Shown piece after piece: positions 36,901 through 52,200 of a stretch of DNA of 64,000 nt (its first letter is position 1; every line of letters begins with the position of its first letter). The position numbers and the translations under genes were made by a program. Under the pieces are notes generated by a model. The model ran no database searches. It saw nothing but the letters and a program-made list of their open reading frames with translations, and was not told the origin of the DNA. Location of the stretch: NCBI GenBank assembly GCA_964023275.1, contig OZ029918.1:30140704-30204703 (forward strand), written 5' to 3'. The DNA is from Norana najaformis (Eukaryota > Annelida > Clitellata > Crassiclitellata > Hormogastridae).

Positions 36901-39900
36901 GCTCACCCTCAGCTGTTGGTTCTTCTCTGGACGTCGAATGTGCTTGTATTTGTCAGCTGCTGCAACTGTCTTCGTTCGACCGTCGAGTATTTCATCCCCT
37001 GCAGCAAGCAAGGAAAACCAGAACTTGAATCAGTTGAAGGGAAACCTCGTTTGCAGGATCTGCTAGGTTTGTACCTCAACTGGTCCTATCCAGAGGATTG
37101 CAATTTCCAGATATGTTTTGGCTCAAAAGCGACTGAAAATCAATTCCTTGTGCGTCAAGAAAATAGTACTATAGAAGTCACTGATCGTATGAGATTAGAT
37201 TAGCTATGATCGTTGCATGGCACATGAGGATGTATGTACAACAGAACAGACTCTACGATTGGACAACAAATGTGGCTAAACATGTCTCATGACTCACGAA
37301 CCTGATAGAGATGTCTAATTGCAAGGCAAACAGTTCTACCCGCAAAACAATGTTTAACTAGGCCAGCTGTGGTAACCATCATCCCCACAATCCCCTGTCC
37401 ACTCTTTACGGATGCAGATCCCTCAGTTACAAGCAACATCAATCAGTCTACCCATTACATAGCCTCAACAATGCCATGGCTACACTTTCCTTTCTCTACA
37501 GGGATTAGAACAGGCTCAACTCCCATTTCAAGCAACTGATATGACACTCGACTGGTTCAGATTGTAAACAACTGTGTACGCATATTATGCATGCATGTAT
37601 CGACTTTGCTCACATGACTTGTATGTACCAGCTTATGCACACTTACAAGTGTGAATGCAGGCTATGTAGTATGTATGTCTGTACTTATGTGTGTATGCAT
37701 GTATGTATGCATGTATGTATATATTCATGTATGCACACATGCATGCATGTATGTATGCTTGTAATGCGTATGTATGTAAGTAAGTTTGTCTGTTTTTATG
37801 TATCCATGTTTTTAATAGCAAAAGGAAAATAACACAAGTGAGCTAAAGGAAAGGAAAGCACCTAAGGAAACCAAAACTAATTTTCAGTTGAGTTTCTGTA
37901 TAAAACCAAATTATCTGCATTTATTTCATAAGTTTCATATAATGTACAGAATTCTTATAATACTTTGCAGAATAAATGGCAATGATTAAACCTTTCTAAG
38001 ATGGGTATACATATCAACGCAAAAATATACCGATACAAAAGCCCACAAAATACAGATACAAAAGCCAGCATGCAAACAGCCAGTGAATCAACCAAAGCTG
38101 TCCAAAGATTTTTAATGAGAAGGAAATAGTATCGTGGTAAGGCAGCGTTTGCAACAGCAACAATCAAGGCAACCCTAAACCAAAGACATAAACAGTTTAA
38201 GAAACTTTAAGAACCCACAAGGCAGAGCTTTTTAGTACAAAGCTGGAGATTTATGGAATAATTTAAACGATAGTACTGACTCAGTAAAGAAAACTGAAGC
38301 TTTTAAGAAGTAATTAGCAAAACCGGCCATTAAGCAGTGGAAGCCGCAAGGTGCAAAAGCATTAGAAGTGCTTGAAACTTCTAACTGTGTTACGCTACTA
38401 GCCTATATCGGGTAGTATGAATGTGTGCTGGTTAAGCTTCCGATCTGATAACATTTATTTAATGATGCCGCTAGATCAAGATGATTGGTGTTGCTAGTTA
38501 AGCAAATGCCCCCTCTGATATCATACCTCTTTGCCTCTTCTGTTCCCCTCTGACCTTCTTACCTCCCCTTGATTCTACCCTAATCCACCCTCGTTCGTCA
38601 TCTGGCTTTCCCAATTAACCCCCAGGATCCTCCTCCCCTCTCCCCAATCCTGCCCACTCCCACAGGCAGGCCTTCATTCAGTTCAGCCGTCTGACCTACC
38701 GTGCACCACCATGTCATGGTTGTTCTAGGTGTACTAAACGAACCATACCCACAAACGTGTCTAAGCCTTTCGTTATACAGATCCATTATTTAATTAACAT
38801 TTCCTCTGCAGATTAATCCTACATTTCTTATAGTTTTCCTTGCAGTGCCATAATTTCTGAATCCGTTGAATCGCACTGGGCATGAAAATACATTCAGAAA
38901 TCATATCATCATGCAAACAGCAATTCTGTGCATCCGAAATGTTCATCAGATCTAATCTGTACAGGAAGTAAGCCAGGAAAAGCATGCAAAAAGGAATGAC
39001 AGTATTCGATCATGTAACCATAGCCATTCAGCAGGTTCTGATAAATTCTAATAAAGAAATAGGATAGGAAAGTCTTCAAAGCCTATAAATGCAAATAGAA
39101 ATGACAGTATTCGATCATGTAACCACAGCCATTCAGCAGGTTCTGATAAATTCTAATAAAGATAAAGAAATAGAATAGGAAAGCCTTAAAATCCTATAAA
39201 TGACTTGGAAAAACGAGGGAAATTGAAGCAAAAGGGAAGTTAGCTAAAAACTGATAATCGTGCTCCCTTGACTAGATTTCGTTTGCCAGGACCAAGTTTT
39301 AACTTACGATTCGCAGAGTCATCACCCTCGTACTGCAAAACGTGCATTTCCTGGCCCGACATGTAGCGGTCAGATTTTGGGGTGGAAGGGAAAACATCGT
39401 CACCTTTACAGTGGTTGATAAAAACACCAAATTGTCACGAAACACATCTTATTTTAAACTGCAGCCTTACCAGCTTTGCAGTTGCATTTAATACAGATGC
39501 GTAAAGCAAGGCAGTAGTAGTAACAATAGTAGCAATGGTACTCTCTCAAATCCCACACAGGAACGAAGGAGAGGTGCTCATTTCCTGCTCTTTGACCCTT
39601 AAGCCTTGAGCCAGCAGTGAACGCATCCAAAGGTCCTGAACACGCGGCCAGTACATTGCAGGAGTTCAATTTACTTTCCAGCAGGTGCCGGTACCAAATT
39701 CTGCTGCTATGTCAGGTACACTAGATGTTTTCAACAACAGTCCTCTGAGATGTGGCACTGGACTTGAAGGATCATTCAGCTGAAGCACACACTTGACAAA
39801 AACTGTCAAAAGGGAAACATCAATGGCACAGCATAACAATTTGACTCTTACATTACTTTACATTACATTGGATTACTTAAATTCAGGAGCAGCTGACTAG

Positions 39901-40159
39901 TTCTTGTTAAGTACTGAGGCCGTCTCAAGTACAAAACTGTAATTTTCTTTCCATGCTGTTTTCAGGATGTAGAAATTTAATTTATACAAATTCAGAAGAA
40001 TTACTTCTGACCATAATGTTTGTTCAGACAATGCTGGAAAATATTCTTCGATGGTGGTTTAGTGATGTCAAGTTAGTAGGAAGTGCCCTGGAAAATGGCT
40101 TAATTTTTAAACTGGTCATCTGCTATGTCAGAAGCAATTGGCTAAAACAGTCTAACCTT

Positions 40160-40202
<43 letters not shown>

Positions 40203-43200
40203 TCTGATTATGCATGTAGGCTTGACGGACCAGTCTAATTTAAAAGCAAGGCTTCGCTTTCTCCCAGCTACTCATATTATCACCAATTTACTCCACAAAC
40301 GAAATGGGTGTTTCACTGATTAAACAGCTGTTGCCGCCCATCAATCCCATTTTAAATTACCCCTTGAGCGGGAGGGGTTGAGTACCCAGCTAAATGCCCT
40401 CCCCTAATAAGTGAGATAATTTACCCAAATGGATAAACACTGACCCTTATCAGAATAAGTTTATCAAACTGATTCCACAGGGTAGAAGTAAGAGAAAGTA
40501 GGCTTAAGGAAGAGAAGTCCCCTAATCTAACCCCAAGAGACAGCCCGTTTTCTTAGCCTCATTGTATCAAGTGACCAGTCCTCTCCCCTGCCGTCTAATC
40601 TTTCCATCCAGTGTAAAGCTGTCAAATAAAATTCTACAGGGAGATATTTTACAGCTGAGTTCACTAGGGATACCAGTGGAGCAGAAATTTCGAAATAACT
40701 TTCCATCCTGGTAAGGATTTGAACCTGCAGCCTCTTGGCTGTCAGTCCGGCATTCTCTCCACTAGTGTCACCCAACCCAATGGCCACTCGCCAGTTCCAA
40801 ACAAATGCTTCTTTGTTTGGTTTGACTGCAGAAATGATGAAAAGAAAGAAAGAAAGAAAGACTACCATAAAAAGTCTTCATGATACGCCTGAATGAAATT
40901 TGGAAAGTAGAATCTACCAGTGTAAGTAAGTTCTACAGAACTCTGATCAATCCAAATCATGCCAATAATTTTTCTTATGCAACAACTTCTCCGAAAAACA
41001 AAAAGTCATCTGTCAAAGACAATCGACACAGTTTAGTCCAGAAACTGTGATGATGAAATATAGATCAATTTCATGTTAGGACTCTAAGAGATAGTTCCTA
41101 AGCCCCTGAAGATCAGAAAAGAACTACATAATTACAAAAAGATGACCTCCTAGGCAGCCATGTTCATTGGGCCCATATCTGGCCCACGCTGTGTCATTCA
41201 TGACCATGTAAGGGTCCAATACAAGCCCAACAAACATGGCTGTCATGGCTGCAACACAGGCATGAAACAGCATAAAAGTGGCTATGTTAACCAAAGCAAA
41301 TCTATACCTAATCTAGTTTAATCTAATCCAATCTAATCACATTCAAACAAATAGCTTTCACTACTACAACAAAATACATAAAAGTAAGCTGAACAAAAAC
41401 TTAAGGATGACCCTATATCACAAATACCCACCAAATCACCTGTATTTAAATTATGTTTTATTCTAAATGCAATTAAATAAAATGTGAATGAAACACAATA
41501 CAAAACTTATTTTTGTGAAAGTATCAGCTTAAGTATAGGATTCATCCACACTGATTCAAAAGTTCAAATGGACTTAGGAAATTTTAATTTCTCACTAAAG
41601 TGTCATAATGGGGGGCAAACAAAAGTAAAATCTAAACTTTCCAATTTAAATTTTGCTTCGAGGTCCACTTTTTTCTGTTCAGCTGAACAACTAATTTACC
41701 AGAAGAATGGCCATTAAAAAGTCCAAGAGTAAGGGTGTTAAAACAAGTATTATCTCATGAAATTTTGGTTAAAGTCCAATTTTTAGTCATTCAGCCAAAT
41801 GAATGTTACCAGCAAGGCTAGTTGAGTCCCACAATACATATATTCATATCTATATACATAAGCATACATATATGCATATGAAATTATATGCTATATACAT
41901 GTATACATAGTTACATGTATGTATATATACACGGGTATAAGAAATACAGAGAAATAACACTTTATTAAAATGTTGCAGTTAAAATAAATAACAGTTGAAT
42001 AAAAGGCTGAACAAAAATGTTCTAACACAAAAGAAATGCGTTGGACAGAATAGGAGGACAGAATATTCCTACGACACATACCTCCCTCTTCATCTGAATC
42101 CATTGGCGCTTCAAGCATTGTTTCTGGATAGACAACATTGTAGCCATCATCCACTTCAGGAGTGGGCACGTTCACCTTAGTCACCGTCCTCAAGACTTCG
42201 ACGACAGAGATGAATCCCATACGATGCGCAATCGACAACGGAGTCTGGCCGTTCTGAGAAAATCAAAGCACCAATCTTCTCATCACCAGATTCCTCTTAA
42301 CTTACCTCATATCTTACCTCTTAATGTCAGTCAGGTCTAAACTTAAGACTCGTCTGTTTCAACTTGCTTGACCACTGTAGCCTGGCTTCAGATTTTCTGA
42401 CCCATCAGATTTCGACCTGGCTTCTCCAATGGATTAAGATTTCTGACTACAGTTTCACTTGAAGCATTATGATATCAATGCTAAAGAAGTCATTAGAATA
42501 GATTAGATTAGATTCCTCACCACTCATCAAACTACTGAAACAAAGCAAGGGTTTTTTTAGGTGGGCTTAACGTTTTACTGGTTTAAAGAAACTATTCTGG
42601 AACAGTATAGGGACATACTTCGAGGAACTAGTTAACTCACATCCTTTAAGTATCAAATAAAAAAGTTTTTACTATCAAAGTATTAGTCCACACGTGCATT
42701 CTTGACTCAAAGCGTTCCAACAGTTCTTGACAATTCTGAGTTTATTGTGTGAACTCATCTTACGGCACTAGTTTAATAAGCTCTTTGATCTTCTTCTCCT
42801 CATCAGCACATTGTAGAGTGTTACATTGATTGACTTCCTCAGTGTTCATATATATAATCTACTATTTCAATAATAATACAGTGTTTGATATTGATTTTGA
42901 ATTGCTTTGATTTGGTGAGAAATCACTTTAAGTCTTTAGATCAATAAAATATATGCAAACGATGAATCTGTAGGATGTTGCTTACTTCAGTCAGCAGATC
43001 TGGTGATGCATTACGCTTCAAGAGCAGATTGATGACAAGCACATGACCCTGCTGAGACGCCTGATGCAGTGGAGTGTAGCCAAGCTAAATTTCCATAAAA
43101 AAAATTAAAGAGTTTTTAATAAACAGATATCAGTTATTGAAATTTCACTAACACATACCAGCAGACAACACAAAATTAGCATTTAACACAACACTAGCAC

Positions 43201-46200
43201 ATAAAATAACACTAACAGGTAACATAACACTAGCACACGACACAGAAATATTATTAGTACCCACCCAATGAAGCCCAACTTTTGGTTTCTCTGACCCGAC
43301 AGAACTGACCTCATTTCTCCAACAGATTTACAACAGTTTTCACTTGAAACGGCCATTGACTGATGCCTCGTGCATTATGATAACGGTGACACAGAAGTCA
43401 ATAGATTAGACTTGATCACACAATACCCTCACACAACACCACACCAGTAGACAACTTAGACAACACAGCACTACCATACAACACAGCACTACCATACAAC
43501 ACAGCACAGCACTACCATACAACACAGCACAGCACTACCATACAACACAGCACAGCACTACCATACAACACAGCACTAACACGAAACACAACATTACCAC
43601 ATACCACAAAATCATCACACCACACAGAAGTGGAGAAAGACTACTCCTTTATCCTAAGCCCAAGAGGCAGTCTTGGGTATGAAGCACTAGCGATTTCAAT
43701 CTCATAGCCTAGGCATTTGAGCCTGGGTAGCCAGTCCTCTCCCTTGCCACCTCATCTTCCACCAACAGCATATGATCAGTATACTAGTTTTATATTCTTG
43801 ATTTCACTATAGGCACAATTGAAGCAGAAAATCTTAAACATTCTCTGCCCTGGCAGGGATTTTAAACTCTCACCTTTTGGCTGAAAGTCCAGCATGCTTA
43901 CCAGCAGACTATCACACAGCCATCACACAACAAAATATCAATACAAAACGTCAGTACTGAAGAACTGCAAGACCAAGAAATCCACAAATCCTACTTTTGT
44001 TGCTGCATTAACTGATGCTCCATGATCCAACAAGAACCGAATCATGTCCAGTTTTCCAAAATGACAGGCAGTGTGCAGTGGAGTATATCCAGCCTACAAA
44101 TTAAAAGCAGTTCTAAATCCATAAAAACACAACTTATGACATTCGGTTTCCAATGTCCCACGAAAGGCAATTTTCTCCAGTCACAATTAACCACATTCAG
44201 TAGAAGATATCTTTAAAGCCAGATGGTATCTTTAAAGCATTTCTATCATAAAAAACATCCTATCATATAACTTCTGTAACACCATAGCAGTCACAACAAA
44301 AGATATTCATGAAAATAGTCAAATAACAGAACTAGATTAGATTAGTTCACACCAAAGATACTACCTTGGTTTGCATATCAATGGGCGATCCATGCTTGAC
44401 GAGAGTCTCGGCCACTGGAACGTGGTCTTCCTGGGCAGCCAGGTGCATTGGAGTCAGTCCGTTCTTGGCCTTTGCCTTAGCATCGCCCTTACGCTCCAGC
44501 AAAAGGGAAGCGACCTCAGCATTGCCCTCTTGTGCAGCCACGTGAATCGGTGTAAATCCATTCTGAAAGATCAAGATATGCATTCTTGAGAACTGGCTCT
44601 GAGAAAACTGAACAATACTTTCAAACTGATTACAAAACCATTCACAGACACTTTCTTCCTATCTTATGACACACTTATTTAAGTCTCTTAGTTATTTATT
44701 TATAAGGACATTTTATCTTCACGATCCTTACAGCCAAGGCTGTCACAGGCTCACTCAACACAACCATACAACAGGTCATTGATAGTACAGAGCAGTTGTG
44801 AGTGAAAGACTTGCTCAATGTCCTTACACAGCAACACCCTCAGATGACGTTCGAACCCATACTCTTCATGTTACAGGCCAAGCGCTCTCGTCCACTGGCT
44901 ACCATGCCCCACAAGACACCCATATGCACAGCACTTTCAAGACGTCCTTAAAAGGTGCTATATAAATCATGAGATACATAAATACATAGAAAAACCTCTC
45001 AACAAAGGGAACATATCTCCAAATACTAGCCAAGTAAGAATGCTTCCAACATAATCCAGCAGTGTGATTAGGCACAGCAGATACAGCCTTCAATGCAGAC
45101 CAGAAGCACAGAACAAAGTAATTTTGACAGTTTAGTAGAACTGCTTTTAAAAATAACAGAAAAGTATGACATCTAAAACTAATAACTTAGCAGTAGTCAG
45201 CGAAACTAAATATCAGCCAATGTTTCTAAACGATACTGTCAGCTAAATTTCCAACGGAAGGTACCTTTGACTCCACGTTTGCCTTGCCACCATGATCCAG
45301 AATGATCTTGGCAATGTCCATGTGGTTTCTCTTAGCTGCGATATGCAGCGCTGTGTATCCATTCTAACAAACAACATCTGGGTTAACATGCTGTCGCAAT
45401 CATATTAAGTAACACCAAATTTGCTAAATTCCTAAGCACAAACTAACCATCAAACAACCTTGTGATTTAAATTAATTGCAGTTCTAAAAATAAAAAACCT
45501 CTCTTTGTATTAACTTTCTTTTCACTATAACTGCAAACAATGAAAATCCATGGTTCTACTTTTCTTACTTTCCTTACACCTACCTAACCATGGATTTCAA
45601 CTTGGAACGCAACCTGACTTGAGTATATATTATGTGTTTGTTTTGCACCAGCGTCTGTGGTAAGCCAGCTTGACCCAACCTCGCCTTTTGTGTTTATTTA
45701 CCACCTGTGAATAAGGAATGATGTTTCACTGGACTTAGCTATTTTGTGCTGAAGAATTACGTAGTTTACAATTACAATTACGCCTACCAACAGAGGCCAA
45801 AATTAAAATTTAATAGACTAAAATAACTTACCCTGATGAAAAGCGTACCTACCTTTGCTGTTGCATGCACGTTGGCACCATTTTCAAGAAGCACCTCAGC
45901 CACCTCGGCATTGTTATAGTGAGTTGCCACATGCAACGGTGCCAAGCCGTTCTTGCCTTCCACGTTTGGGTTGCCATTTTTCTGCAGCAAAAGCTTGGCA
46001 ACTTTGGCATTGCCACATTTAGCTGCAATGTGGAGAGGAGTGAAACCTTTCTGAAATGTCAATCAGCAAATACAAGCAATTCACACAGAATGACTACGAG
46101 GCAACATAAATTCATTAGCAAAATTTTCTCCAAGCCTAGCAAGTATATGCATATATATATTTAGAATAAATATACAAGTATACGTGCACTAAACAATGTA

Positions 46201-49200
46201 TAAAATTGTTAGCTGGACAAGTGGACCCTTATGAGTTAGTGGCACATGTGGAACATTTTGGGTTTTCCCTCTGACAAGTGTAACAAGACATTTGTGTTTC
46301 AGTGTTAAAGAATTTCCATTGGTTATCAACTAAGTTTTATTCAGATAAGTTCAAGTTCTGTATAAAGCATTCTTAACTTGAATCAACCTAATCTCAGAAC
46401 AACAAGAAATGCCTACAATTCCTGTCAGATCCAGAGAGTTAGATTTAATGTGGACATTCTGCTGTTCAAGCATCATTTTAAACTGATTTGACCTTATGTA
46501 GGCAAACCTATTAAGCAGGAACTTGGCCCTTTCTGGGCCTGCCTTATGCAAACCAGATGCATATTTATATAGCATTTATGACGTGTTTGCTGGCAACAAT
46601 AAATAAATAAACAAAATGAACGTAATATCATAGCATTAGCACTCAACCTGTATATAGGAGGTTTCTGCAGGTCAAATAAGCCGAGTAGCCTACCTTGGTT
46701 TTAACCTTCTGTTTTGCTCCACTGTCGAGCAGTAACTGTATCACCTCCTCGTGACCTTCCTTGACAGCAATATGAAGCGGTGTGTAGAGCTCCTTTGTTG
46801 GTGCATCACGTGTGGCATTGTGCTGCAGCAGCAGCTGAACTGCTTCCAAGCTACCAAGTCGACTGGACACATGTAGAGGAGTCTGATGCTCCTGATGAAG
46901 AAATGCACACATCACTCAAAGCAAGCAATTACTAATATTATTATTAAGCACTATTATTAACCAGTGAGCAAACAGCTATCAACACAAGAAAAGAAACTGA
47001 TGCTGCTGTAAAATAATACTATACAATCCATCACACTATTAGGCAAACAATTTTAACAGTAGAAGAAACAACGCAGCCTACAGCATTTCATGTCCAATTG
47101 CTGGTCTCCATATTACGACCCTGGACAAGTTGTTTGCGCCACCTTGTCTCGCGCCTCCGATTAAGATTTACTGCCTATGTACATGTAACAAGTGCGATTA
47201 ATCAATAAAGTAAACAAAGAAAACCTCAGAATTTAAGTCATAAAGACATGTGTAATCAGCAGATTCTGGTGCAATAAAAGCGAACTAAGTAACAAGTAAA
47301 TGAGACCATAAACTGAGCAAAACCATTAACTAATTACCACTCATCGCATTAACTGAACGAAGAGTGAGTGGAAAGATGTTTGAGACAGCAGACCTTGGCC
47401 TTGGCGTCGACGTTAGCTCCGTTGCGCAGTAGGAGTCTCATGATATCTGTCTGGTTTGCTCTGGCGGCCAGGTGAAGCGCAGTCTCTCCGCGCAGTGTTG
47501 GCTTCTCGATGTTGGCTCCCTTGTCCAGCAGCAGAGTTATGACGCTTGCGTGACCAAGGAATGCGGCCACATGAAGAGGTGTCAGACCACTCTACAGGAA
47601 CACACCCGCACACATATACAAATGTTAGCTCTGCCACCTCTGGACCTCAACTAGACCTGTCTCTTGAACTGATTGTGGACTACAGTTGAGCTCTGATTTA
47701 ATACAATAATATCACACAAAAATGTTCAGATTATTTGATCTAATCTAATCTGGAAACTTCTACAGCACCATTAACGTACTGCACAAGGCATCAATCAATG
47801 GTCGCTTCTAAGCAAAACTTCATTCCAAAAGCATAATCCAATGCACAGAACCAATCAAGATCCATGATACCCCTGAGCCCAGAATACAGGCTATGGAGGA
47901 TATGCAGTCCTAAAAGATGGGACTTCAGCCCTAACCCAAGCAAACATCACAGAATTTGCAGATAGTTAATATAACATTCTTGGACCAGAAACCAAAGAAG
48001 ATTAGGAATCCAGTATCATTCTGGCTCAGGACACAAGAGTCAATGCATCCAATGAGTGAGATTAGATTCGATTAGATTACCAGCAGGTGTGTATATATGC
48101 TGAAACATTAACAAACTGATTTTTAATTAGAAATTCTTACTTCCAGACGAAAACATTCCCCACTCCAAACCCTTAGCTGCCACTCCCCCAACCATACAGA
48201 CTTTACCTCCAACATAGCAACATATCAAGATTAGAGACTCACTTCAGTCGTTGCTTCAATGGCTGCACCACAGCGTAGCAACAACTCAATCACTTTGATA
48301 CGGTTCTTCTTGCAGGCAACGTGCAACGGAGTAAAACCATTCTAAACATAATGAATCCGTTTTTCAGAATCTGTTAATTAAACTATTTTCAATGCAAAAC
48401 AGTACTCAAAAGTGCACTATAAAATATCACAGAAATACTACCTAAAGACGTTTTTAAACTAACATTAGACCCATATCCCAAAATTGTGATAGGTACTAAA
48501 TCACTCAGAGACACACAAAAATAACAATAATAATAACAATAATAGTAATAATAATAATAATAACAATAATAATAATAACAATACTTATTATTACACAGTA
48601 ATAAATAAATAAATGGAAAATAAAGTGCTATAGGCTTTCTCAGTCAAAACTTGACAAGGTTTAGCCGATCCAAATATTTTAATTTCTCCTGAGTGTTTTT
48701 TTAATTCTTAGAGATCACATCTATCTCAGGTAAAAAATGATAATAATAAATGACAATTTATATAGCACCATAAAACAGCCAAGGCCAAACAAAATAGCAC
48801 TGCACACAAAGCAAGACATTTAACAGTCAAAGGAGATAGGCCCAGTGTATTGACATATGTAGCTGTACAGACCAGAGCCCTTGAATCAACAACACAGTTT
48901 GAGTCCAGAAGATGCTTGGCGACTTTGACGTTACCGCAGTGTGCAGCAACGTGCAAAGGAGTCAGATAATCCTAAATAAAAAACAAGTTCCGGCATTTAA
49001 ACTTTCAGTTCCACAGTAAAAATGAAGTTAAACCATATCAGGCAATTATATTTTTCAATATGATCACATTTATAACTAATATTTTATAGTTTTCTAAGCT
49101 TTTCAAGACTGTTATATGATGTTGAGAAACTGACTCCAGATAAAGGGAAAATTAATAAAAATACATATATCGCTTAACTGGTTCTTATATAGATAGGACT

Positions 49201-52200
49201 GAATTATGTATGTTGAGTTTTGATTTGGACAATATTAATAATACTTAAGTTTCTCAAACTCTATCGCATGAATGGTGTCTATATCTGAAAGTTATTGATC
49301 TTAATGTAAAATATACTTTCACTGCTCATATTGATAAAGGACTAGAGCTATACTAAAACATAACATTAACTGACAATTAACCCTAAATAAAAACAGCAAA
49401 TCTCGTCAGTAGAAAAAGGCAGTTACCATGGTGACGTCTTCGATGTCTGCCTTATGTTCGAGGAGGATTCGTGCACAATCAACATGATCACCTTGAACGG
49501 CCATGTGAAGCGGCGTCAATCCGTTCTTTGTCTTTGATGTGATGTTTGCTCCTCTCTCCACAAGAATATGCACAACCAGATCATGACCACTCCGGGCAGC
49601 ACAGTGAAGCGGAGTTAGGTTATCCTACAAAATTCAACGATAACGTTCCCGAAAAACATTCCAGATATATAAAATCCTCTGACTGAAAAACTGTCATTTC
49701 ACACTCTCCTACTGTGCTTCAAAAAGATAACAGCTTTTGCCCCATTAAATCTTTCTACACAGTCTTACTAAACGTGTAATCCTCTGAAAAAACCTCAAAT
49801 AACCTAATGGGTTCTTCTTTTTCTTCCATGCTAAGACTCTAGAGATATAAAATAAACCATTGTTTGGGCTATGAGTGAATGCAGCCTTACTTCATAACCA
49901 AATATAGTAGTCAAACAACTAGCTTATCAGTAAATGTTATTCAGCAGGGGCAACATCACGCAAGGCAAAGGCTGAGTTAGGTTTCATTCTTGATCAGAAT
50001 TCTTAAGGCAGAAAAGCGACAGGTACACAGCTGCGAATGATTGCCCAACGAAGTTGGAAAGTCTAAAAATAGTTTCAATTCAATGGTCAGTTTTGAGGGC
50101 AAATGGTCTAAAAAAGAACAAGTTTAAACATCACCACAAACCAAGTCAAATGAAAACTGGCAGAGAGTACTAATTGTGTTGTAATACCGTAGTCAATCCG
50201 TGTAGCACTATTACAGAACAAACAACTCAGAGGGAATCCCAGCTTACCTGCCAACCTTCAACAGGAGCTTCTCTCCCTCTCCCCCTCCCTCTTCCGTAAG
50301 TGCTTGAAGACCGTATTATTCTGTTCTGGTATGGCCCAGGAGTGCCTCTGATGAGGCTACCTTGAAGCGGGACTTTACAAATTTACGATTACAATGACAG
50401 CCCTGAGTAATTAGGGGAGTTTTACGGCAACAAATTGCAACAGTTCTTCTTCCCACAGCCACCTGAGCTCAGATCGTAAGTGGAAGACTGTTCAAATGAT
50501 GTCACAAGTGAGTTGAGCTCTAACCTTGGTTTTGGCATCCATTTCGGCATTGTTGTCTATCAGGAGACCAACGAGATTGTTCCTTCCCCATTTGCTGGCA
50601 ACATGCAACGGAGTCACATCATTCTAGAAACACAAACCCAATCTGAGTTTTATTTATTGCACTTACTATGTGCACAAGATCGGTAAATCTGAATCTGATA
50701 CACGAGGAAAGTGTGCACAAACAATATGTCCAGTGTCGTTATACGGAGCCCAGTCAGCAGCCTTGAACCAAAATCATTAGATTACAGACCCAAGCACTAC
50801 CAAATACAACACTGTGCTGCACAGGGGTTGCATTCATTTACCTTCACTTACCTTTATTAAAAGATTTAGAAAACACTGTTATACATTGCTTAGGATTAGG
50901 ACTGCAGCTGTTCAAGGGAGTAACAAGTGATTCCCCGATTCAACTTACACTCTGTTGATCAGGCTCTACCCATGTGCGAGAGCCTCCCAGTAACGACTTT
51001 TCCAGTTAGCTGAGCACTGTGGGCTTACATGCATAGATAAACCTTGTTCTCAATGAACTTTAACACTGCCTACATGCAAGCAAGTGCAGCGCTTTTGAAA
51101 GTGACTTAAAAAGGTGCTATGTTAAGTGTCTAGACAAATACCCATGCAAGCACGCACCCACCTACCCACTCACACATGCACACACACACACATACATGCA
51201 TACATACTTATATGCATGCATGCAATGTTTCTTCAAATGAGTTTAATGCAACTGATAAGATTCTAAAGAGCTTAAATAAACAAGAAAAATCTCAGCACTT
51301 ACTCGTGCCTTGAAGTTAACATTGGCACCATTTTCCAACAGAACGCAGGCAACTTTTCCGCTGCCATAATGAGCAGCAATATGCAGTGGTGTAAAACCAC
51401 TCTGAAAGTGAATGTACAAAACCATCAGTAACACAACTGCTACAAAGCCTCTGCTAGTTGGCACCTTCACATTACCATTACCGAAAGTAATACAATGTAA
51501 TTTAACCAAATATTTGTCCAGCAACAATTGCGTTTACATATCCAGTGTCCATAAGGTATGTTGACAGGCTACACTTTTTTTAAGTCAAGCTAACTTCATG
51601 CAGTGTGAATAATTATTTCTGCATTTATTAAGCACTACTATCTAATGACTAAGCATCAATCGATGGTGCAGAGCAACTGTGCGTTAAGGACTTGCTCAAG
51701 GTCCCTACACAGTATCCGCCTCCGTTGAGACTTGAACCTGCATGTTCTGCATTACAAGCCAAGTGCTCTATCCAGTCAGTTACCACACCCATATTATGAC
51801 TCTTATTATGAAACAGGGCATCTTTTTTAACAGAAAAGGACCCATCCGCACGCCTATGATTCCTTCCTCAGCCGATGGACATATGACGTGTTAACAAATG
51901 CATTACTCACTTCCTTATTTACCTTACATAACCTTACTGGGCAGGGCTCCAAACGGCAGCCTTATAAGCAGCATCCAGATCACCTTAGGGTGTTAAATTC
52001 ATGAACAAATTTATAAAGCAAACAGCACGGTGTTATTACCTTCGTTACATCATTGACAGAGTATGCCTACAACAATAAACAGAGTTTAGTAATGCAAAGT
52101 ATCTCATCTACCAAATAATTAATAGAACAGTGCACAGTGGCACAGAACCAAAACTGGAGTTGATTTATCACACAAAAATGTTCAGATTATCTGATCTAAT

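Noticed and set aside
36880..37203. 107-codon plus-strand ORF
   Set aside because: Overlaps the ankyrin exon 36907-36998 antisense and has no recognisable content.
37587..37832. ORFs with repeated YVCM/CMHV residues on both strands
   Set aside because: Translation of a TATG/CATG simple repeat.
43452..43585. Possible CRISPR-like array
   Set aside because: Units are contiguous with no unique spacers, and the DNA is animal nuclear; it is a simple tandem repeat.
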